A stretch of 31,274 nt of DNA from the NCBI GenBank assembly GCA_031385325.1, contig JANNBJ010000118.1, positions 1 to 31,274 on the forward strand. Reading direction: 5' to 3'. A program made the translations under genes and the position numbers. The notes beneath the pieces are model-generated. The model made no database searches and had not been told where the DNA came from. It worked only from the letters and a program-made list of their open reading frames with translations. This document shows, piece after piece, positions 16,330-24,823 of this stretch (its first letter is position 1; each line of letters opens with the position of its first letter). This DNA comes from SYFY01 sp031385325 (GTDB taxonomy: Bacteria > Pseudomonadota > Gammaproteobacteria > Pseudomonadales > Azotimanducaceae).

Positions 16330-17627
16330 TACCAGTTGGCCAGTTCGCGTTCGATCTGTGCACCGTACTGTACCACCGCTTCGTTGTATCGACGTGGCAG
16401 GTGGTAGCTCGGGAACAGATCCTTGCTCGGCTTGTAATCACGCAGCACCTGTTTGGCCACGGTGATCTTGTGCACCTCTGTCGGGCCGTCAGCCAGACCC
16501 ATGGTGTATGAGCCGATCAGCATGCCGGTGAACGGCATTTCATTGGAAACGCCGATCGAACCATGCAGATGCAGGGCGCGTGACACCACATCGTGATAGA
16601 CCTTTGGCATCAGTGCCTTGATGGCAGCGATGTCCTTGCGCACTTTCATGTAGTCCTTGTATTGATCGATCCGCCACGCGGTGCGCAGCACGATCAGCCG
16701 GAACTGTTCCATCTCCATCCATGAATCGGCGATTTTTTCCTGCACACTCTGTTTGTCCGCCAGTATTTCGCCCTTGGTTGAGCGCGACAGAACCCGCTCG
16801 CACGTCATGTCGAAGGCACGTTGCAACTGGCCCATGGTGCGCATGGCGTGGTGGATACGGCCGCCACCGAGACGTGTCTGCGCTACTGCAAACGCCTGGC
16901 CACGGGCACCCAGCATGTTCGTTTTCGGAATGCGGACGTTTTCGTAGCGGATGTATGCGTGACTGCCGTGACCGCGAGGTTCGGTGCCAACCCCGGTGTT
17001 GCGCACGATGTTGATTCCGGGTGTTTCGCTCGGCACGATGAACATGGTCATGCGTTTGTGTGGGGCGGCATCGGGATCGGTGACGGCCATGACGATGAGG
17101 AATGACGCCCAGCGGGCGTTCGACGAAAACCACTTTTCACCATTGATGACAAAATCGTCACCGTCCTGCGTGGCGCTGCAGGTAAACATGGTCGGGTCGG
17201 CGCCACCGAGTGGTTCCGTCATCGAAAAACACGACACGATCTCGCCATCCAGTAACGGCTGCAGATAACGCGCCTTGTGTTCCTTGGTGCCGTAGTGGGC
17301 GAGGATCTCTGAGTTGCCGGTATCGGGCGCCTGGCAACCAAAGGTGATGGGCGCAAATCTCGACTTGCCGAGCACTTCGTTCATGAGTGCGAGCTTCAAC
17401 TGACCGAAGCCCGGGCCACCGAGATCCGGGCCGAGGTGACAGGCCCACAGGCCGCGATCCTTCACCTCCTGTTGCAGTGGTCGAACCAGACGGATGAAAT
17501 CCGGATTTTTCACGTCATAGGAGTCCTCGAGCACCATGTCGAGGGGTTCGACCTTTTCTCGCACAAAGGTCTCCATCCAGTCGAGCACCGGCTGGAATTC
17601 AGGATCGGTATCAAAGCCCCAGGACAT
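16329..17627 (-). CDS. Acyl-CoA dehydrogenase, ACAD10/11-like
   Basis: 432 residues from the ATG at 17627, chosen because a good TGGGAGA ribosome-binding site precedes it and homology-like sequence (MSWGFDTDPEFQPVLDWM) begins there. The frame stays open 36 codons further upstream. FAD- and substrate-binding segments are SMTEPLGGADPTMF, NGEKWFSSNARWA and GVGTEPRGHGSHAYI. In the C-terminal part, HLHGSIGVSNEMPF and LADGPTEVHK are the ACAD10/11-type end. Asp380 takes the place of the Glu base of medium-chain enzymes, as is usual in this subgroup. It catalyses alpha,beta-dehydrogenation of an acyl-CoA, likely a branched, hydroxylated or cyclic one, and passes electrons to ETF. It is first in a coupled pair with the hydrolase. 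Confidence 0.9.
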   Translation of the reverse strand: MSWGFDTDPEFQPVLDWMETFVREKVEPLDMVLEDSYDVKNPDFIRLVRPLQQEVKDRGLWACHLGPDLGGPGFGQLKLALMNEVLGKSRFAPITFGCQAPDTGNSEILAHYGTKEHKARYLQPLLDGEIVSCFSMTEPLGGADPTMFTCSATQDGDDFVINGEKWFSSNARWASFLIVMAVTDPDAAPHKRMTMFIVPSETPGINIVRNTGVGTEPRGHGSHAYIRYENVRIPKTNMLGARGQAFAVAQTRLGGGRIHHAMRTMGQLQRAFDMTCERVLSRSTKGEILADKQSVQEKIADSWMEMEQFRLIVLRTAWRIDQYKDYMKVRKDIAAIKALMPKVYHDVVSRALHLHGSIGVSNEMPFTGMLIGSYTMGLADGPTEVHKITVAKQVLRDYKPSKDLFPSYHLPRRYNEAVVQYGAQIERELANW

Positions 17628-17758
17628 GTCAGGTCTCCCATCAGGTAAATGAACATTGGCCGGTATTAGAGGCGATGTGCCGGCGGACTGTCCACCGGAA
17701 GCGTGATTGGAGACGATGACGTAGAATCCCGCCACTTCTATCCCGCTGGAGAGGATTT

Positions 17759-18286
17759 GTGATCGATCTGAATATCAACGGACGCATTCTGCAGGTCGAT
17801 GTCGACCCGGCGACGCCACTGCTGTGGGTGATTCGGGAACAACTCGGGCTCACCGGTACCAAATTCGGTTGCGGGATTGCCCAGTGTGGCGCCTGCACCG
17901 TTCACATGAATGGGCTCGCCGTCCGATCGTGTGTGACACCAGTGTCCGCCGCGACGGGCTCGCAGATCGTCACGATCGAGGGCATTGGTATTGATGGTCA
18001 GCTGCATCCGGTGCAGCAGGCCTGGATCGATGAGCAGGTACCGCAGTGCGGTTATTGCCAATCCGGCCAGATCATGTCTGCGGTTGCACTGCTGACCAAC
18101 AATCCGTCGCCTGATGACGCGGCAATCACGGACGCGATGCAGGGCAACATCTGCCGCTGTGGCATGTATGGCCGGATTCGCAAGGCAATCCAGCGGGTCA
18201 GTGTCCCGGCACCTCAGCAGTTGGACAATGCGGTGAGTATCCATGAGCCATCGCTGATGGGTTTTAAGGAGGTGCAACATGGGTAA
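17759..18286 (+). CDS. 2Fe-2S subunit of a molybdenum hydroxylase (IorA-like)
   Basis: 175 residues. Two iron-sulfur domains are complete: a plant-type 2Fe-2S cluster (Cys38, Cys43, Cys46, Cys58) and the helical second cluster (Cys97 and Cys100 in PQCGYCQSG, Cys132 and Cys134 in ICRCG). This is the small subunit of xanthine-dehydrogenase-family enzymes such as isoquinoline 1-oxidoreductase alpha and quorum-quenching or aldehyde-oxidising relatives. It passes electrons from the molybdopterin subunit. It starts at the GTG at 17759 after GGAGAGG. Its stop overlaps the next gene by 8 bp. It has no signal peptide of its own, so it should be co-exported with the large subunit. Confidence 0.93.
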   Translation: MIDLNINGRILQVDVDPATPLLWVIREQLGLTGTKFGCGIAQCGACTVHMNGLAVRSCVTPVSAATGSQIVTIEGIGIDGQLHPVQQAWIDEQVPQCGYCQSGQIMSAVALLTNNPSPDDAAITDAMQGNICRCGMYGRIRKAIQRVSVPAPQQLDNAVSIHEPSLMGFKEVQHG

Positions 18287-20540
18287 GTGGACACGACGAG
18301 GGCTGATTACCGCGGGTGTCGTTGCTGGTGGCGCGTTGGCAGTTGGTGTGGCCATTCGTCCCGGTCATCGGGTTCCAAAGCTGTCGCCGCTGGTGGCCGG
18401 TGAAGGCGAGCAGTTGATCAACACCTGGGTTTTGATCGGCTCTGACAATATCGTTACGGCGATCGTGCCGCACTCAGAGATGGGGCAGGGCGCGCAGACT
18501 GCGCTGGCACAGATGCTGGCTGATGAACTGGATGCAGACTGGAATCTGGTCCGTTTCAGTGAAGCCCCTGCTGAAGATGAGTTTGCCAACTATGCGGTTG
18601 GTCGTGGATTCATTCTTGGCGGCCAGACCTTCCCGGGTTTGCTGGAACCGACGATTGATGGTGCGTTCCTGCAGATCACCAAGGCCCTGCACCTGCAGAT
18701 TACCGGTGGCAGCGCCAGCATACGTGCCACCGGTCTGCACGGCATGCGTATGGCCGGGGCGGCAGCCCGTGAAATGCTGGCAGCGGCGGCGGCAGAAGCA
18801 TGGAACGTTCCCGTCAGCGAGATTGTTACTCAGAACAGCGTGCTGTCGCACGCGTCTTCCGGCAAGTCCGCGCCTTATGCCGAGTTTGCCGCCGCAGCCG
18901 GTGCCAATGCACCACCGGTGCATCCAACGCTCAAGACAACTGATCAGTTCCGCATCATGGGCAAGAGTGTGCAGCGCCTCGATATTCCGGCCAAGGTTGA
19001 TGGTAGTGCGAAGTTCGGGATCGACGTCGTCGTGCCTGGCATGAAATACGCCGCGATTCAGGCGGCGCCGGTGCTTGGCGCAAAACTGAAATCAGTCGAC
19101 ACCGCAGCTGCCAAGGCGATGCCTGGTGTGCACTCGGTGGTGGAGCTGGATGAGGCGGTCGCCGTCGTCGCCGATGGCTGGTGGCAGGCCAAACAAGCCG
19201 TTGCTGCGCTGTCACCAATCTGGACCGAAACACCGGCCGATGGCGCGTCCAGTGATTCGATCTATGCCGGCTTCAAGCAGGATATGGACAAAGCAGTCGC
19301 CGAGGGCAAGGAAGAAGAGGATCTCAGCAAGGGTGATGCGCGTGGCACGCTCAAATCGGCACATCGTCTGATCGAGGCCGTTTACAAAGTGCCGTACCTC
19401 GCTCACGCCTGTATGGAGCCGATGAATGCGACAGCGCTGGTAGCGGATGGTAAATGCGAGATCTGGCTGGGCAGCCAGAATCCGCTCGGCACCAAACATG
19501 CGGTTGCCGGGGCGCTAGGGCTGGATGCTGACAAGGTCACGGTGCACAACCACATCATGGGTGGCGGTTTTGGCCGCCGTGCAACGGATGACACTTCGCT
19601 GCAGGCGGCGTTGATCGCGAGCAAGGCGGGTGTGCCTGTCAAACTCATCTGGTCGCGTGAAGAAGACATGCGCCACGATCACTATCGTCCGGCGGCAACC
19701 TCCGTGTTCCGCGCTGCGTTTGATGAAAGTGGTGCGGTGATTGCCTGGGAAAACCAGTTTGTCGACAAACATGAACCCAAGGAAGCGCCACACATTCCGT
19801 ATGACGTTCCCAATCAGTTCATTCATTTTGCCAACAGCCCGACACACGTGCGATTCGGACCATGGCGCAGTGTCGACCATTCGCAGCACGGCTTTTTTAC
19901 CGAAGGTTTTTTCGATGAAGTAGCAACCGCGGCGGGCAAAGATCCGTTCGAGCTGCGTCGTGAACTGCTGGCTGACAAGCCGCGTCACAAGGCTGTGCTC
20001 GAGTTGGCTGCGGAAAAAGCCAATTGGTCAGCCAAACGAGTTGCTGGCAGTGGCCGTGGTATTGCGCTGCAGCAGTCGTTTGATTCGATTGTGGCGACCG
20101 TCGCGAACGTCACGGTTGACGCAGCCGGTGTACGGGTGACCAAGGTCGTCTGCGCCGTGGATTGTGGTTTTGCGGTATCGCCTGACGCGCTGGCGGCGCA
20201 GATGGAATCCGGCATCCTCTATGGCCTGACGGCTGCGTTATATGGCGAGATCACCATCGACAAAGGTGCTGTCGTGCAAGGCAATTTCAACGACTATCCC
20301 ATGGTGCGAATGAACGATGCCCCGATCATCGAGGTACATATCCTCAACAGTGGTGCGGCCATGGGCGGTGGTGGCGAGCCGGGTACGCCTGGCATCGCGC
20401 CTGCGCTTGCGAACGCGATCTTCGACGCAACGGGACACCGCATTCGTGAACTGCCGGTGAGCCGGCACGACTTCAACTTCAAGGTTGAAGAGGAAGAGGA
20501 GCCGCACAAGCCGATAACGTTGCAGCAGATGGGGGCTTGA
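18279..20540 (+). CDS. Tat-exported molybdopterin-binding oxidoreductase subunit (IorB-like)
   Basis: 753 residues. The N-terminus is a twin-arginine signal (WTRRGLITAG, Arg6-Arg7, then a hydrophobic stretch to about residue 26), so the folded cofactor-loaded enzyme is sent to the periplasm. The body shows the molybdenum hydroxylase pattern: MGQGAQTALAQMLADELD, MGGGFGRRATDD, VEAVYKVPYLAHACMEPMN-type substrate region, and the C-terminal GGGGEPGTPGIAPALANAI in which Glu700 corresponds to the catalytic glutamate. There is no FAD subunit, so the electron acceptor is probably a cytochrome, as proposed for isoquinoline oxidoreductase and membrane-linked aldehyde oxidases. The ATG at 18279 follows AAGGAGG. 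The substrate is unknown; aldehydes or N-heterocycles are the usual ones. Confidence 0.92.
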   Translation: MGKWTRRGLITAGVVAGGALAVGVAIRPGHRVPKLSPLVAGEGEQLINTWVLIGSDNIVTAIVPHSEMGQGAQTALAQMLADELDADWNLVRFSEAPAEDEFANYAVGRGFILGGQTFPGLLEPTIDGAFLQITKALHLQITGGSASIRATGLHGMRMAGAAAREMLAAAAAEAWNVPVSEIVTQNSVLSHASSGKSAPYAEFAAAAGANAPPVHPTLKTTDQFRIMGKSVQRLDIPAKVDGSAKFGIDVVVPGMKYAAIQAAPVLGAKLKSVDTAAAKAMPGVHSVVELDEAVAVVADGWWQAKQAVAALSPIWTETPADGASSDSIYAGFKQDMDKAVAEGKEEEDLSKGDARGTLKSAHRLIEAVYKVPYLAHACMEPMNATALVADGKCEIWLGSQNPLGTKHAVAGALGLDADKVTVHNHIMGGGFGRRATDDTSLQAALIASKAGVPVKLIWSREEDMRHDHYRPAATSVFRAAFDESGAVIAWENQFVDKHEPKEAPHIPYDVPNQFIHFANSPTHVRFGPWRSVDHSQHGFFTEGFFDEVATAAGKDPFELRRELLADKPRHKAVLELAAEKANWSAKRVAGSGRGIALQQSFDSIVATVANVTVDAAGVRVTKVVCAVDCGFAVSPDALAAQMESGILYGLTAALYGEITIDKGAVVQGNFNDYPMVRMNDAPIIEVHILNSGAAMGGGGEPGTPGIAPALANAIFDATGHRIRELPVSRHDFNFKVEEEEEPHKPITLQQMGA

Positions 20541-20577
20541 ACTGTTTGAAGGTTATTGGTGATTGAGAGGAGTGACC

Positions 20578-22437
20578 ATGCGGACTGGTGATGGCAGATC
20601 AGGGGCATCGGCAATTCGGGGCATTTGCTGGTTGTTGACGTTGGCGTGCAGTACTGCCCTTGCAGCGGAATATTCCCCGCCGGTGGGCAAGGACTACCCG
20701 CAGCGGGTGTACTTCGGTGATACGCACCTGCACACGCGCAACTCTGCAGATGCCTACTCGCTGGGCAACATGAACCTCACGCCTGCTGACGCCTTCCGTT
20801 TTGCACGAGGGCAGGAAGTGGTTGCCCACAACGGGATGCGCGTGAAGCTGCGTCGTCCGCTGGATTTTCTCGTCGTATCGGACCACGCAGAGTATCTGGG
20901 GGGTTATTACCGCTTCAATGTGAACGATCCGCTGGTGCGTAACACCGACACCGGTCGGCAGTGGCAGCAGTTTGTTGCAGAAGGCAATTCAACAAAAATG
21001 ATGGCCGCCTTTACGGGCAGCATCAATGATCCGAAGAACAATCCACCATTTCCCGAAGATGTCCGGCGAAAGATCTGGACCGATGTCGCGATGACGGCTG
21101 ATGAGCATGATGACCCTGGCAAGTTCACGGCATTCATAGGCTACGAATGGACGTCGATGATCAATGGCAGCAATCTGCATCGTGTGGTGATCTACAAGGA
21201 TGGTGCTGACAAGGTGGCACAACGGCCGCCGTTCACCGCGCAGGACAGCATTGACGCCCGGGACCTGTGGGCGGCGCTGGCTGACTATGAAGCGAAGACC
21301 GGTGGAGAGGTCATGGCCATTGGCCACAACGGCAATCTGTCGAACGGCCTGATGTATGGCGAGAAAATGCTCGATGGCAAACCACTGGATCGTGCGTACG
21401 CCGAGATGAGCAGTCGTTGGGAACCGCTGTTCGAAGTCACTCAGGTGAAAGGTGACAGCGAATCGCATCCGAAGTTGTCGCCGACGGATGAGTTTGCCGA
21501 CTTCGAGAACTGGGATACCTTCAACATCAGCAACACGCAGAAAAAAGAAGACTGGATGCTGCAGTACGAGTACGCACGCGGTGTGCTCAAGCATGGACTG
21601 CGCAAGGAAGCACAGCTCGGGGTCAATCCGTTCAAGTTCGGCCTGATTGGCAGCACCGATGGGCACAATTCCATCTCGACGGCGGAAGAAGACAACTTTT
21701 TCGGCAAGTTCCCGGAATCGGAGCCGATGCCGGACCGCTTTACCTCGAAGATGGCGCGACAACTCGATCCGAACTGGAAGCTGGTGGCGTCGGGTGTTGC
21801 CGCGGTCTGGGCGACCGATAACACCCGTTCAGCGCTGTTTGACGCCATGCAACGTCGAGAGGTGTATGCCACCACAGGTTCGCGTATGGAAGTCCGCTTT
21901 TTCGGCGGCTTTGATTACCGCAAGGATGATGTGTTGGTACCAACCTGGCTCGACGCCGCCTACGGTAAAGGTGTACCGATGGGAGGCGATCTGACAGCAG
22001 CGCCAGGGGGAGCAGCGCCGAGTTTCATAGTCGTCGCGGCCAAGGACCCGGATGGCGCCAACCTTGATCGCGCACAGATCATCAAGGGCTGGCTTGATAC
22101 CGACGGAAGTTTGCAGGAGAAGGTGTACGACGTCGCCTGGTCTGGTGATCGGGTAATTGATCCGAAGACCGGAAAACTGCCGGCCGTCGGCACCACTGTG
22201 GATATCGACAAGGCGACGTACACGAATGCCATTGGCACGGGCGATCTGGCCGTCGTGTGGATGGACCCGGATTTTGATGCAAATCAGCGCGCGTTCTACT
22301 ACGCACGTGTGCTGGAGATTCCTCGTCCGCGCTGGTCGACAGTGGATGCCGCGTTTTTTGGCACACAGATTCCGCCAGAGATTCCTCGAACCATTCAGGA
22401 CCGGGCTTATACCTCGCCGATCTGGTACACACCGTAA
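20578..22437 (+). CDS. Secreted DUF3604 protein, PHP-like metal-dependent hydrolase
   Basis: 619 residues from the ATG at 20578 with GAGAGGAG upstream; an in-frame TTG at 20563 lies within that site and is rejected. Residues 1-29 form a Sec signal peptide (LLTLACSTALA, then AEYS). The mature start is the DUF3604 hallmark VYFGDTHLHT (His50, His52), followed by LDFLVVSDHAEYLGG (Asp102, His103) and later IGYEWTS, AIGHNGN and LIGSTDGHNS. These His/Asp clusters resemble PHP-type metal sites, which suggests a phosphoesterase or other hydrolase with two or three metal ions in the periplasm. No activity is established for the family as far as I know. It is 37 bases downstream of the molybdenum enzyme and starts a three-gene group with a foldase and a HupE/UreJ protein. 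Confidence 0.88.
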   Translation: MRTGDGRSGASAIRGICWLLTLACSTALAAEYSPPVGKDYPQRVYFGDTHLHTRNSADAYSLGNMNLTPADAFRFARGQEVVAHNGMRVKLRRPLDFLVVSDHAEYLGGYYRFNVNDPLVRNTDTGRQWQQFVAEGNSTKMMAAFTGSINDPKNNPPFPEDVRRKIWTDVAMTADEHDDPGKFTAFIGYEWTSMINGSNLHRVVIYKDGADKVAQRPPFTAQDSIDARDLWAALADYEAKTGGEVMAIGHNGNLSNGLMYGEKMLDGKPLDRAYAEMSSRWEPLFEVTQVKGDSESHPKLSPTDEFADFENWDTFNISNTQKKEDWMLQYEYARGVLKHGLRKEAQLGVNPFKFGLIGSTDGHNSISTAEEDNFFGKFPESEPMPDRFTSKMARQLDPNWKLVASGVAAVWATDNTRSALFDAMQRREVYATTGSRMEVRFFGGFDYRKDDVLVPTWLDAAYGKGVPMGGDLTAAPGGAAPSFIVVAAKDPDGANLDRAQIIKGWLDTDGSLQEKVYDVAWSGDRVIDPKTGKLPAVGTTVDIDKATYTNAIGTGDLAVVWMDPDFDANQRAFYYARVLEIPRPRWSTVDAAFFGTQIPPEIPRTIQDRAYTSPIWYTP

Positions 22438-22488
22438 CGGCGGCGCAGGTGATGAGGAAGAACGTGCAGGCGTGAATCCCACAGATCG

Positions 22489-23394
22489 ATGAAACGCTTC
22501 CTGTCCGATCCTCTGCTCCACTTCATTGCGCTCGGCGCCGTGTTGTTCGGTGCATGGCACTTTCTTCATCCCGATCGCGCAGTCAATGACACCCACACCA
22601 TCCGGGTTGATCGAGCGGCGCTGCTCGAGTTCATCCAGTTGCGCATGCGGGCTTTCAATGAAGCGGATGCGCAGGCCCGACTGGCCTCGTTCACTGATGA
22701 GGCATTGGACGATGTCGTCAACGCGTTTGTGCGGGAGGAAGCGCTGCATCGATCGGCGGTTGCCATGGGTCTGGACGCTGATGACTACGTCATCAAACAG
22801 CGGTTGGTACAGAAGATGGAGTACATGGCAGAAGGCGTGACGGCCGATCAGTCGACGCCGCCTGATGCCCAACTGGAGGATTTCTTCCACCAGCATCAGG
22901 CGCAGTACACGGAACCCGCGCACATCTCGTTCACGCATGTGTTCTTCAGCGCCAGTCGGCATGGTGAAGAGCAAGCGAGCGCGATTGCAGAAAAGACACT
23001 GATTGAACTTAAGTCACGGCAGGTTCCGTTTACCGGCGCCACCGGTTTCGGCGAGCGTTTCCCCTACCTGGTGAACTACGTCGAACGAACTCGCGAGGAC
23101 GTGGCAGCCCACTTCGGCGCGCAGATGACTGATGCGCTGTTTGCTCTATCGCCTGAAACCTTCGACTTGACTGAGTGGCGTGGGGTGTACTCATCGTCCT
23201 TCGGCAAACACCTGGTGCTGCTGACCAGGAATGTTCCGGCGCGAAACCCGGATTTTGCCGAGGTCCGGTCACGGGTACTGCAGGACTTCACGGCAGAACA
23301 ATTGCGAGCGCGCAAGGCCGAGTTCGTTTCGCGAGTGGTCAGTGAGTACAACGTCGATATCGCGGCTGACCTGCAACAGGGTGCGGCGCCTTGA
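22489..23394 (+). CDS. Membrane-anchored parvulin-like peptidyl-prolyl isomerase
   Basis: 301 residues. One N-terminal membrane anchor (about 8-26, LLHFIALGAVLFGAWHFL) is followed by a SurA/PrsA-like helical region with paired conserved helices (ALDDVVNAFVREEALHRSAVAMGLDADDYVIKQRL). A parvulin-like domain comes next (EPAHISFTHVFF, ALFALSPETFDLTEW, YSSSFGKHLVLL). Some canonical parvulin active-site residues are not obvious, so it may act mainly as a chaperone or holdase. It should work on the periplasmic face, and the obvious client is the secreted DUF3604 protein encoded 51 bases upstream. Its stop (TGA, 23392-23394) lies 20 bases before the next start. The ATG at 22489 has only a weak ribosome-binding site, consistent with coupling. 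Confidence 0.8.
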   Translation: MKRFLSDPLLHFIALGAVLFGAWHFLHPDRAVNDTHTIRVDRAALLEFIQLRMRAFNEADAQARLASFTDEALDDVVNAFVREEALHRSAVAMGLDADDYVIKQRLVQKMEYMAEGVTADQSTPPDAQLEDFFHQHQAQYTEPAHISFTHVFFSASRHGEEQASAIAEKTLIELKSRQVPFTGATGFGERFPYLVNYVERTREDVAAHFGAQMTDALFALSPETFDLTEWRGVYSSSFGKHLVLLTRNVPARNPDFAEVRSRVLQDFTAEQLRARKAEFVSRVVSEYNVDIAADLQQGAAP

Positions 23395-23414
23395 GCGTTG
23401 CAAGGAGATTCGCG

Positions 23415-24434
23415 TTGCGCGTTGTCCAGCCCGTGGTCTTGTGCGCTGCCTTGTTCGCGGGTGGGGCCTGCGCGCACGACAGTCGCCCCATCTTTGTCCA
23501 GATCGAACCCGGTGATCGGGGTCAGACGTTATTGTCATGGAAAATTCCCGACAGCGTTCGGGTAGCGGATGCGCCCGACGTTGTGCTCACCGGTGGTTGC
23601 AGGGCAGCGATGGATCCCGAACGGCACGGTGAAACCGGTGTGAACCGCTCTGATCGTTCCATGTCGAAGTCGCTCCAGGGAATACTTTGGTACGCTTGTG
23701 ATGAAGACGATTCAGCCAAGCGGGTGATGCTGAAATTTCCAGGCTCTGCCCCGTCGCTGGCAACCCTTGTGCGAGTGCAGTGGCCGGATGGATCAACGCA
23801 GACGATGCACGCAGCGCCCGGAGAGCTGCAGATCGACGTGCCGGTGCGCGCTTCGACCGGTGGCGTGCTGCGGCATTACTTCGCCCTTGGCGTTGAACAC
23901 ATCCTGCAAGGTTACGATCACCTTCTCTTCGTGGTCTGTCTTGTTTTGCTGGCGGGCAGATTCAAGCGCATCACCCTTGCGGTAACCGGGTTTACGGTGG
24001 CGCACTCGATAACTCTGGGTGCATCAGCCATGGGTTATGTCACTGTGCCCGTGCCGCCGGTTGAGGCCGCCATCGCGTTGAGCATCGTCTTTCTTGCGGC
24101 GGAGCTGGCCCGCGCAAGCCGGGATACGCTTGCCTGGCGACACCCTGTGGTGGTGGCGGGGCTGTTCGGTCTGCTGCATGGGTTCGGTTTTGCGGCGGTG
24201 CTCGCAGAGGTTGGCTTGCCGCACAACGAATCACTGGTTGCGTTGCTGGGATTCAATCTTGGGGTGGAAGCAGGTCAGCTCGTCTTTGTGCTGGTACTCA
24301 TGCTGGGGCTTGGCTTGTTGACTCGATTTCGTGCTGACAGTGTCAAGACTGAGCTTTTTCCTCGCCTTGCAGCCTATCCAATAGGCGCGATTGCCATGTT
24401 TTGGGTCATTGAGCGCCTGGTATTGTTCGCCTGA
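23415..24434 (+). CDS. HupE/UreJ-family membrane protein with extracytoplasmic N-domain
   Basis: 339 residues from the TTG at 23415, which has AGGAG at 7-base spacing; a TTG at 23391 overlapping the previous stop is less likely. A signal peptide (VVLCAALFAGGACA) precedes an extracytoplasmic domain of about 130 residues with Cys62 and Cys95 that could pair. The HupE/UreJ_2 membrane part begins at about 152 with RHYFALGVEHILQGYDHLLF, whose His162, Gly166, Asp168 and His169 form a potential metal site inside the first helix. It then has HSITLGAS and LLHGFGFAAVLAE. About six or seven spans are visible. Classical HupE and UreJ relatives are nickel permeases or diffusion facilitators. Here no hydrogenase or urease is near, so a metal for the adjacent DUF3604 enzyme is an attractive but unproven cargo. 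Confidence 0.85.
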   Translation: MRVVQPVVLCAALFAGGACAHDSRPIFVQIEPGDRGQTLLSWKIPDSVRVADAPDVVLTGGCRAAMDPERHGETGVNRSDRSMSKSLQGILWYACDEDDSAKRVMLKFPGSAPSLATLVRVQWPDGSTQTMHAAPGELQIDVPVRASTGGVLRHYFALGVEHILQGYDHLLFVVCLVLLAGRFKRITLAVTGFTVAHSITLGASAMGYVTVPVPPVEAAIALSIVFLAAELARASRDTLAWRHPVVVAGLFGLLHGFGFAAVLAEVGLPHNESLVALLGFNLGVEAGQLVFVLVLMLGLGLLTRFRADSVKTELFPRLAAYPIGAIAMFWVIERLVLFA

Positions 24435-24485
24435 TCGCCCACCATTTCATTCAATATGTGCCCATAATCGGGCAAATAGTTTGAG

Positions 24486-24785
24486 ATGGACCTTCTGAAT
24501 ATGGACGATCCCGGCGTGACCTTCGCTGCAGAACCAGAACTCATCGACTATCTCATCCGTTCGACCGGCCTCCCGGCGGGTCAATGCGAACGGCTGGTGC
24601 AGGACATCCTTGCCCAGTTTGATGAAACCGTTGATCAGTTTGTCCAGCGTCGGCATCTGGAGTTGAAAGCGCGTGGCCACAGGAATCCGGTGATCTATGA
24701 GCGGGTACTTGCAGAAGTTGCGATGCGCCGTTTTGTCGCTCCAGCCCTCAGTGAACGGCAGATTCGCCGGCTGATTTACGGTTAA
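24486..24785 (+). CDS. Small helical protein upstream of glmS, function unknown
   Basis: 99 residues, all predicted helical, charged and soluble. The C-terminal half has a strongly patterned sequence (FVQRRHLELKARGHRNPVIY, then APALSERQIRRLIYG) that looks conserved rather than random. I cannot attach a named family to it. A second in-frame ATG at 24501 is possible. It lies 38 bases before glmS on the same strand and is likely co-transcribed. The preceding spacer is only 51 bases, with a weak CATAAT at 24463-24468 as a possible -10. A link to glmS control is only a guess from position. Confidence 0.65.
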   Translation: MDLLNMDDPGVTFAAEPELIDYLIRSTGLPAGQCERLVQDILAQFDETVDQFVQRRHLELKARGHRNPVIYERVLAEVAMRRFVAPALSERQIRRLIYG

Positions 24786-24823
24786 GCCCTTGTCCTGAAG
24801 GGGGGCCTGAAAGGGTGTGACGC

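Noticed and set aside
21829..22974. A 381-codon minus-strand frame opposite DUF3604 and the foldase
   Set aside because: It spans two real genes in antisense and resembles no family.
24459..24474. Hairpin TGCCC-ATAATC-GGGCA as a terminator after the HupE-like gene
   Set aside because: The stem is only 5 bp with no T-run, and it sits where a promoter for the next gene would be.
24786..24823. A glmS ribozyme or riboswitch
   Set aside because: Only 38 bases separate the upstream gene from glmS, too short for the ribozyme.
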